DNA of 14,059 nucleotides, taken from the NCBI GenBank assembly GCA_028717165.1, contig JAQUOK010000021.1:1-14059 (forward strand), given 5' to 3'. Shown here piece by piece: positions 1-5,241 of the stretch. The first letter of the stretch is position 1. The number at the start of each line of letters is the position of its first letter. Origin of the DNA: Victivallaceae bacterium (GTDB lineage: Bacteria > Verrucomicrobiota > Lentisphaeria > Victivallales > Victivallaceae). The notes beneath the pieces were generated by a model. The model made no database searches. It was not told the DNA's origin and saw nothing but the letters and a program-made list of their open reading frames with translations. Both the position numbers and the translations under genes were made by a program.

Positions 1-130
1 TTCCGATCTTTTAGAACTCTTTTAAATTCCTTTGAAATATCTATTTGATTCTAATAATAATATTTTGCTCTTGTATTATATTCCTATCCGATTAAAAACA
101 TTCTCCACCCAAAATACTACACAGACTAAC

Positions 131-162
131 AAGCCCCTCCTGCATGGTAGCAGGAGGGGCTT
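131..162 (+). terminator. Rho-independent-type hairpin, probable insertion target of the group II intron
   Basis: A 13-bp perfect inverted repeat (131-143 with 150-162; arm AAGCCCCTCCTGC) encloses a 6-nt loop, and the stem can extend by one pair (C130-G163). It lies just before the GTGTG start of the group II intron. Group IIC introns are known to insert immediately 3' of terminator stems, so I read this as a terminator whose distal T-rich tract now lies after the intron (from about 2055). No gene that it would terminate is visible in the window. Positions 1-130 are AT-rich and I see no supported gene there. Confidence 0.7.
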
Positions 163-589
163 GTGTGGTACGCCCGGCATGGGTGATAACTCGACGGTGA
201 AATTCCGTTACAGGCTTGGCAGTAGGAACTGTTAGCGAAAGACAAGGGTGTCCATCGCGAGTTGGAATCTGAAGGAAGTTGGACGCAAACTCCCGGCCCG
301 ACGAACAGAAACCGCATATAAGGCATATCCGGAACGGACGAGCTTGCCAAACAAAGCGAAGTCCAATACTGCCCGAATTCCGGGGTGTAAATGCGGCGGG
401 TATATGGGACGAAAGTTATCGCTCTTATCCGGGGAGGTCTCACCGGTACGAATGAAGTTGTAATGCTACGACAAATTCAACCCTTGCAGTGATGCACGGC
501 TGAACGGTGAGAAGTCGGCAGAAGCCATAGTACCGCGCCAGCGGGAAGGGCAGAACAGTAGTCGTTCTTTCAAAAGTGAAAGGTGAAAC

Positions 590-1774
590 ATGTGTGGAAA
601 GCAGAAAATCCGGCAACGGAGCTGTCCGGGCGATGCCAGGCTGGAAGCCGAAAGCACCCCGGAAGCGCGGAGCATGTTTGAACAGGAAACTGACTTGAAA
701 GACGGTGCTGACTTGTTTGAAGCAATACTTGAGCGTAACAATCTCAATCGAGCCTACAAGCAAGTCAAGAGAAACGACGGAGCTCCGGGGATTGACGGAA
801 TGAGCGTTGACCAGCTCCTGAAGTATCTGCGTGAACACAAAGAGAGTTTTCTTGAAAGTCTCCGAAACGAAACTTACCGACCGCAGGCGGTTCGGCGGGT
901 AGAAATCCCGAAACCGGATGGGGGAGTAAGGCTGCTTGGAGTGCCGACGGTTATAGACCGGATGCTCCAGCAGGCAATATCGCAGGTTTTAACCCCGATA
1001 TACGAAACGGAATTTTCAGAGAACAGCTACGGTTTTCGACCGGGACGAAGCGCGCATCAAGCAATCCGTCAGGCACAGGAATACTATAATCAGGGATACC
1101 ATCGAGTAGTTGACCTTGACCTCAGCAAATACTTCGACAGCATTAATCATGAACTTTTAATGAATATGCTGCGAGAAGTAATTCCTGACCAGCGAGTTTT
1201 GCACCTGATAAAACGCTATCTCAAAAGTGGAGTCATGATAAACGGAGTTCGCCAGCGAACTGAGGAAGGCAGCCCGCAAGGCGGCAATCTTTCCCCGCTG
1301 TTGAGCAATATATATCTGACAGCACTTGACCGGGAACTTGAACGCCGTGGACATAAGTTCGTGCGATATGCGGATGACGTCAACATCTACGTTAAAACCC
1401 AACGAGCTGCTGAACGCGTGCTTAAAGGCGTTACAGAATTCCTGGAAACGAAATTGAAACTGAAAGTGAACGAAGCCAAGAGCAAAGCGGGAAGTCCGCT
1501 GAAACTCAAATTTCTCGGTTTTGCAATGCATAGCAGCCGGACCGGAAAAGCCGGTATTCGTATTCATAAGAAGTCGATAGTCCGTTTCAAGAATAAAGTA
1601 CGTGAATTAACCCGACGGAACCAGGGGCGCTCAATTGAGTTCGTATTGATGAAACTGCGGCGGTATACAAACGGTTGGCTGAACTATTACGCTATCGCCG
1701 ACATGAAAGCGTTCATGGAACAATGCAGTGAATGGATCCGCCGTAAAATCCGAACCTATATTTGGAAACAATAG
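590..1774 (+). CDS. ltrA: Group II intron reverse transcriptase/maturase, cut short by an in-frame TAG
   Basis: The intron-encoded protein binds its own intron RNA, aids splicing and copies the RNA into the target by target-primed reverse transcription. The 394 residues visible before the stop carry the RT fold: EIPKPDGG (105-112) with LLGVPTVIDR, NSYGFRPGRSAHQAI (145-159), DLDLSKYFDSI (175-185), GSPQGGNLSPLLSN (227-240) and the catalytic YADD (260-263). The maturase/thumb region follows, with RRYTNGWLNYYAIADM near 357-372. No endonuclease domain is seen, as usual for class C. AAGG lies about 8 nt before the ATG at 590; the ATG at 674 is a weaker alternative. Codon 395 is TAG (1772-1774), where homologues as I remember them have Trp, so the C-terminal part is separated from the protein. 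RT identity is very likely; activity of the truncated product is doubtful. Confidence 0.92.
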   Translation: MCGKQKIRQRSCPGDARLEAESTPEARSMFEQETDLKDGADLFEAILERNNLNRAYKQVKRNDGAPGIDGMSVDQLLKYLREHKESFLESLRNETYRPQAVRRVEIPKPDGGVRLLGVPTVIDRMLQQAISQVLTPIYETEFSENSYGFRPGRSAHQAIRQAQEYYNQGYHRVVDLDLSKYFDSINHELLMNMLREVIPDQRVLHLIKRYLKSGVMINGVRQRTEEGSPQGGNLSPLLSNIYLTALDRELERRGHKFVRYADDVNIYVKTQRAAERVLKGVTEFLETKLKLKVNEAKSKAGSPLKLKFLGFAMHSSRTGKAGIRIHKKSIVRFKNKVRELTRRNQGRSIEFVLMKLRRYTNGWLNYYAIADMKAFMEQCSEWIRRKIRTYIWKQ

Positions 1775-1978
1775 AAACGAATACGGACGAAATCGGAGAA
1801 TTTACAGAAACTGGGAATTCCGAAAGGTAAAGCATGGGAATGGGCTAATACCCGGAAAGGTTATTGGCATATCGCCAACAGTTGGATATTGACCCGTTCA
1901 TTAACGAATCAACGCCTCGCCGAACTCGGATATGATGATATTTATGTTCGATACAAGGCGTTGCACTCAAACTACTGA
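1775..1978 (+). pseudogene. C-terminal remnant of the group II intron maturase, in frame after the TAG
   Basis: Reading on in the same frame past the TAG gives 67 further codons to a TGA at 1976-1978. The translation includes KLGIPKGKAWEWANTRKGYW, HIANSWILTRSLT and LAELGYDDIYVRYKALHSNY. This is the conserved end of bacterial maturases with no endonuclease domain, so the original protein was 462 residues. The frame is otherwise intact, so one base change (probably TGG to TAG) explains the break. The natural TGA overlaps the first bases of domain V, as expected for an ORF filling domain IV. Confidence 0.85.
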
Positions 1979-2047
1979 ACCGCCGTATGCCGAACGGCAC
2001 GTACGGTGGTGTGAGAGGACGACCATTCAACTAAGGAATGGTCTCCT
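1977..2047 (+). ncRNA. Group II intron domains V and VI (ribozyme catalytic core)
   Basis: Domain V runs from 1977 to about 2012: ACCGCCGT (1979-1986) pairs with ACGGTGGT (2003-2010, one G-U), then a two-base bulge, then TGCC/GGCA closing the GAAC loop. It nearly matches the class C sequence GAACCGCCGUAUACCGAACG. Domain VI follows: AGGA (2016-2019) pairs with TCCT (2044-2047), and GACCATTC (2021-2028) with GAATGGTC (2036-2043) around a 7-nt loop. The RNA core looks undamaged although the maturase gene is broken. Confidence 0.85.
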
Positions 2048-2163
2048 ACTCGATTATAATTTCGTATTGATATTTTCCCTTATTTTATGCCCTCATGTTT
2101 TTTAATATTTTCTTGGAACATTACATAATGGTAAAGACGCCAGATGTACTAGCTCAAAATATT

Positions 2164-2168
2164 AAGGA
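2164..2168 (+). promoter_or_regulatory. Ribosome binding site of the PIF1-type helicase gene
   Basis: AAGGAG-type Shine-Dalgarno sequence within TTAAGGAGCAAAAATGG, 6-7 nt before the ATG at 2175. It fixes the start of the helicase gene. Upstream, 2055-2160 is AT-rich intergenic DNA in which I could not settle on a promoter. Confidence 0.7.
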
Positions 2169-2174
2169 GCAAAA

Positions 2175-3491
2175 ATGGAACCAAGAAATGAAACATTATT
2201 AACAGATGAACAGAATGAGGCCGCGGAGGACATGCTAGCATCAGGGAATATAAACCTGACAGGTCCAGCGGGCAGTGGCAAAACAACCACTATCAATGAG
2301 TTCAAACACCGGAACAAAAAAGAACTGATGTGTTTAGCGCCTACCGGGATGTGTGCTATGAATATCGAGGGGGCAACTATACACTCAGCATTCTCCTTTC
2401 CTATAAACACGATCAACATGGATATACTGGTCAATGCCGCTTTAGAAAATAAAAGTCTTTTTGAAAGGGTCGATACTCTGCTGATAGACGAGATCAGTAT
2501 GGTGCGGGTGGAAATTTTCGAGGCTATAGAGCAGGTCTTGCGAAAATGCGGAGATCCAAGTCTCCCTTTTGGTGGTAAGAAAATCATAGTCTGCGGAGAC
2601 TTCAAGCAACTGCCGCCCATCGTAGCCGAACCTTGGATAGGTAAACAGTTAACCGAGAGGTATGGAGGAGAGTACGCTTTCCATGCACCTGCTTGGAAGA
2701 AAGCTAAATTCAAGAATATCATTCTAAAAGAGATCCATAGACAAAGGGACAAACAGTTCTTAGATGTCCTAAATGCCATACGAAGCGGGGAACAAGACCT
2801 TATGTATGATGCTATTAGTATAATAAACAAGAACTGCTATCGTCCTAATGTCCCGATCAACAGTAATACAAGTTTCCTGTGCTGTACCAGAGCAAGTGTT
2901 AAGGAGATAAATGAAAAATCCACCATGCATCTTGGAACCGGCAGAGCCTATTATGGAAAAGTAAATGGCAAGTTCCCGGATGACTTACCGGTTGAGCCTG
3001 AGATCGTCCTCCACGCTGGTCAACAGGTCATGCTGGCAAAGAATGAATACCGTGAAGATGGTAAGGGGTTCGTCAATGGGGACATGGGGATCATATTGGA
3101 AATCGATCCTGTAGCTGGACTGTTCGTAACGGTCCAACTAGCTGACGGCAGGATCTTAGATGTCCCTATGTCCACCTGGCTCAACCACAGCTATCGACTT
3201 GGCAGACAGATAGGTGTAAGAAAGCATGTTGATAAAATGGTTATCGGCAGCTATAAACAAATCCCCATGATCCCATCAGGAGCTTTAAGCATCCACCGCA
3301 GTCAAGGTAAGACATTGGATAGAGTTCATATCGTACCTGGCCCCAATGGGTTCTTCACCCCATGGCACTTTTATGTAGCAGCCAGTAGATGCCGCTCTAT
3401 GGAAAACTTATCTATCGAACGGTATATAACTCCTGCTGATTTCATGGTAGATCAAAGAGTTATTAAATTCTATAATAATCTTGAAGTATAA
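2175..3491 (+). CDS. PIF1-family DNA helicase (superfamily 1B)
   Basis: ATP-driven 5'-3' DNA helicase of the PIF1/RecD-like group, 438 residues. Motifs in order: Walker A GPAGSGKTT (30-38), motif Ia with LAPTGMCAMN (54-63), Walker B LLIDEISMV (102-110), motif III GDFKQLPPI (141-149), motif IV EIHRQ (186-190), a VNGDMG turn (300-305), motif V SIHRSQGKTLDRV (372-384) and motif VI YVAASRCRS (400-408). All catalytic motifs are present and the length suits a minimal PIF1 helicase with no extra domains. A strong Shine-Dalgarno sequence supports the start, and a hairpin follows the stop. It stands alone on its strand between the intron and a convergent Gp2-type gene. Such helicases act in replication and recombination and are common on mobile elements; a role in replicating this element is inference. 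Confidence 0.9.
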   Translation: MEPRNETLLTDEQNEAAEDMLASGNINLTGPAGSGKTTTINEFKHRNKKELMCLAPTGMCAMNIEGATIHSAFSFPINTINMDILVNAALENKSLFERVDTLLIDEISMVRVEIFEAIEQVLRKCGDPSLPFGGKKIIVCGDFKQLPPIVAEPWIGKQLTERYGGEYAFHAPAWKKAKFKNIILKEIHRQRDKQFLDVLNAIRSGEQDLMYDAISIINKNCYRPNVPINSNTSFLCCTRASVKEINEKSTMHLGTGRAYYGKVNGKFPDDLPVEPEIVLHAGQQVMLAKNEYREDGKGFVNGDMGIILEIDPVAGLFVTVQLADGRILDVPMSTWLNHSYRLGRQIGVRKHVDKMVIGSYKQIPMIPSGALSIHRSQGKTLDRVHIVPGPNGFFTPWHFYVAASRCRSMENLSIERYITPADFMVDQRVIKFYNNLEV

Positions 3492-3510
3492 TATAGTGAT
3501 ACAAGAGGAT

Positions 3511-3538
3511 ACCAGGGGGGAGTTTATCCCCCCTTGGT
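3511..3538 (+). terminator. Hairpin terminator after the helicase gene
   Basis: ACCAGGGGGGA (3511-3521) pairs with TCCCCCCTTGGT (3527-3538) with one bulged base and a 5-nt loop, 20 bp after the helicase stop. The stem is very strong, but no clean T-run follows, so intrinsic termination is likely rather than certain. The rest of the gap to 3706 is AT-rich, lies between convergent genes, and shows nothing else I can support. Confidence 0.6.
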
Positions 3539-3706
3539 GTTCATCTATATCAGTGATTTAATGACTATCAAGATGGTAATATTGACATACCTTAATATCA
3601 TACTTCTCATATTTTAAATCGTGCTAATAGCCCCATGTTTTTAACCATTACTTTTTTGAAATTAATATAGGTGTAAAATTTAATAAATGAAAATATTAAT
3701 ATTAAT

Positions 3707-4297
3707 TTATAACTGACTGGTGTTGAATGTTCGTATACCAGGAAGGTATTCTTTAGTTCGACATTTACTGAGATAAGACGCCCAGTAGAAGCAATGTGCT
3801 GCTCCTATAAAATCTCCTCTCTCGATCATATAACCATTAGTACCACGGTTACAGTAATCTATAAGTCCAGCACCTTGCCCCGGAGCTAATCCTAATGCGA
3901 GTTCCCAAAGTTCTTGTGCTTTTGTTAAATGTCCGAATATGGAATGAGTATTGTCACCAGCAAGACACATAAAACAATGGTAATGGTGATTAGGTCCACT
4001 TAAAGGATTGTTTTCCCTGACCCATAATAGATGAGGATTTAACTTCTTTTTATTACGTCTTAGGTTCTTCATAAAACTTGCTATGAATCCTATAAATAAT
4101 GAGTTATCTGGAGGATATCTCATGCTCTTGGGAAAAGTAACATCAAATCTCATAAAGAATGTTCTATGCTTAAATGCTGTTAGTTCAAATATTCTATGTG
4201 TAGCTTCAAGTATATCTTTACGACATGGAAGTGTTTCTGATGCTTGTATTTCAAGTCCACGATAATATTTAGAAAATGTAATGTCTGAATCTCTCAT
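3707..4297 (-). CDS. Inovirus Gp2 / YagK-YfjJ C-terminal domain family protein
   Basis: A 196-residue protein that matches, from memory, the family named for filamentous-phage Gp2 and the prophage proteins YagK and YfjJ. Members are thought to act in replication initiation of phages and integrated elements. Signature features: FFMRFDVTFP (47-56), LLWVRENNP (90-98), NHHYHCFMCLAG (103-114) with an HYH at 105-107 resembling the metal-binding histidines of HUH nucleases, then GAGLIDYC (142-149) and the very typical ending FYWASYLSKCRTKEYLPG (170-187) followed by RTF..S. GGAG about 8 nt before the ATG supports the start. A G-poor (on its coding strand) AT-rich leader of about 200 bp precedes it. 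Family assignment is firm; nuclease activity is inference. Confidence 0.85.
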   Translation of the reverse strand: MRDSDITFSKYYRGLEIQASETLPCRKDILEATHRIFELTAFKHRTFFMRFDVTFPKSMRYPPDNSLFIGFIASFMKNLRRNKKKLNPHLLWVRENNPLSGPNHHYHCFMCLAGDNTHSIFGHLTKAQELWELALGLAPGQGAGLIDYCNRGTNGYMIERGDFIGAAHCFYWASYLSKCRTKEYLPGIRTFNTSQL

Positions 4298-4754
4298 GTT
4301 ATCTCCATTGGTTAGGTTAATAAGATTTTGTTAGTGTTCTATTAAATGGTTGTTCTAATTATTATTTTTTATTTTGGAGATATGAGAGGTTATTAAAGAG
4401 TGTAGATGTTCGTATGGGATTAGGTTTTTGTACATGTTTAAGTTTATGTAGTTTAGGGGATGTTTATTATTGTTTATTTTATGTGTTTAAATTCTTATAT
4501 CTAGTTTTTATATATTATTAAATATATTAAGTTCTTTATATTATATAATATTTAATATAATTAATATATACTACTAATAACCGGGTTTTTTCTTATAAAT
4601 TCTAAGCTCAAAATTTTAAATAAAATCTCAGATATTAGGGAAAAATTCGTGTCTGAGTTATGTCCAGATAAATGCTTTAACAGTGGTGGTAACAACATGA
4701 TTATTTAAATACTGATTTCCATCATCCTATAACCAAACTTATAGGAGACACAAA
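4298..4754. other. AT-rich gene-free region between divergent gp2-type and HTH genes; possible replication origin
   Basis: No supported gene. Positions 4321-4500 are strongly asymmetric (38 G against 5 C on the + strand by hand count). Positions 4500-4575 are almost pure A/T with a perfect palindrome ATATTATATAATAT at 4538-4551. The region separates divergent replication and regulatory genes, the common place for an origin or a regulatory switch. Origin function is inferred from composition and position only. Confidence 0.35.
4725..4746 (+). promoter_or_regulatory. Inverted repeat overlapping the ribosome binding site of the HTH gene
   Basis: TCCTATAA (4725-4732) and TTATAGGA (4739-4746) are perfect 8-bp inverted repeats around a 6-nt spacer. 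The right arm contains most of the AGGAG Shine-Dalgarno sequence (4743-4747) for the ATG at 4755. In RNA the hairpin would hide the ribosome site. In DNA it could be an operator for a dimeric regulator, including the HTH protein itself. Which applies cannot be told from sequence. Confidence 0.5.
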
Positions 4755-5099
4755 ATGAAACACTCAACACTTAGACCTCGTACTGTTAAGCTCATCTCGC
4801 GTTTAATAAAACCGTTAACCGAAGAAGGGCTTATTCTGGTCTCTGAAGAACAGACCATTACTTCAAATTTAAAGCATCTTGCCGAAAAGGGAGACCTGCT
4901 TCCGCCAGTAATGCCAAAGCTCGTCGATCAACGCTTCGCAGCTGACCTTCTATCTGTGAGCCTGAGCAACTTCAAGAAACTTGAAAGGGATAATGCATTT
5001 CCGTTTAAACGCCGCATGGTTGGCTCAGCCATCCGTTACCGGAATACTGATATTATCGCGTTTATTGCTTCTGATCCTGATGAACCTGAAAACAAATAG
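4755..5099 (+). CDS. Small helix-turn-helix protein, AlpA/excisionase-like
   Basis: A 114-residue protein. Its C-terminal half (about 55-108) looks like a MerR/AlpA-type winged helix-turn-helix: LVDQRFAADLLSVSLSNFKK (helix-turn-helix with the typical sequence order), a short wing-like FPFKRRMVGSAIRYR, then NTDIIAFIAS as the closing helix. The first 50 residues are charged and not recognised. AGGAG 8 nt upstream supports the start, although it lies in an inverted repeat. On integrated elements, small proteins of this kind act as excisionases or as activators of integrase or replication genes; that role is inferred. It diverges from the gp2-type gene across the AT-rich region and may share a possible small overlapping gene downstream. 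Confidence 0.75.
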   Translation: MKHSTLRPRTVKLISRLIKPLTEEGLILVSEEQTITSNLKHLAEKGDLLPPVMPKLVDQRFAADLLSVSLSNFKKLERDNAFPFKRRMVGSAIRYRNTDIIAFIASDPDEPENK

Positions 5100-5241
5100 C
5101 AGTATGCAAAGTGCTAATCATATCCTTGATGTTTTCGATGGTATGATTAAGCCTTTGCAATATAGTCGTATTGCTGTTAGCGTTAAAGGGGCTACAAAGC
5201 GTAAAATATGGCTGCCGCAGGCAGGAATTTCAACCTTTTAG
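5080..5241 (+). CDS. Possible small protein (53 aa) overlapping the HTH gene end
   Basis: An in-frame stretch from ATG 5080 (or ATG 5104) to TAG 5239-5241 encodes a 45-53 residue protein ending SRIAVSVKGATKRKIWLPQA-GISTF. This resembles, only loosely and from memory, short beta-strand domains of phage and plasmid proteins with a V-WLPKSQ-like end. It overlaps the last 20 bp of the HTH gene and stops within 4 bp of the convergent 728-aa gene, so the gap is filled neatly. No clear Shine-Dalgarno sequence is present, so translation would need coupling to the HTH gene. It may be chance. Confidence 0.33.
   Translation: MNLKTNSSMQSANHILDVFDGMIKPLQYSRIAVSVKGATKRKIWLPQAGISTF

Larger units (their letters stand above)
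163..2054 (+). mobile_element. Group IIC intron (retroelement), structurally complete
   Basis: A self-splicing ribozyme with a maturase gene in domain IV. The 5' end reads GTGTGGTACGCCCGGCATGG, like the GUGUG...CCCGGCAUGGGUG start of class C introns such as the Oceanobacillus iheyensis one. Further class C landmarks follow: GACAAGGGTGTCC near 242, GGAATCTGAAGGAAG near 264, CCGGGGAGGTCT near 430 and AGTCGGCAGAAGCCATAGTA near 512. Domain V is at 1977-2012 and domain VI ends near 2047. The 3' end is placed at CGAT (2051-2054) by analogy with class C introns. The exact ends could shift by 1-3 nt. Insertion directly after a terminator stem is typical of the class. Confidence 0.88.

Noticed and set aside
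32..463. Short open frames on both strands across the terminator stem and the 5' part of the intron
   Set aside because: They cross the hairpin and intron domains I-III, which are structured RNA with class C landmarks. Translations have no recognisable domain and the upstream DNA is AT-rich noise.
440..1567. Long minus-strand frames opposite the intron RNA and the maturase gene
   Set aside because: The plus strand encodes a clear reverse transcriptase with YADD and conserved RNA domains. The antisense frames are by-products of its codon use.
1772..1774. TAG recoding as a sense codon in this organism
   Set aside because: TAG is used as the ordinary stop of the HTH gene and of ATPase subunit B, which end at expected family lengths, so a general recoding is unlikely.
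2162..2830. 222-codon minus-strand frame opposite the helicase gene
   Set aside because: The plus-strand helicase has every PIF1 motif. The antisense translation is Ser/Ile/Phe-rich with no motif.
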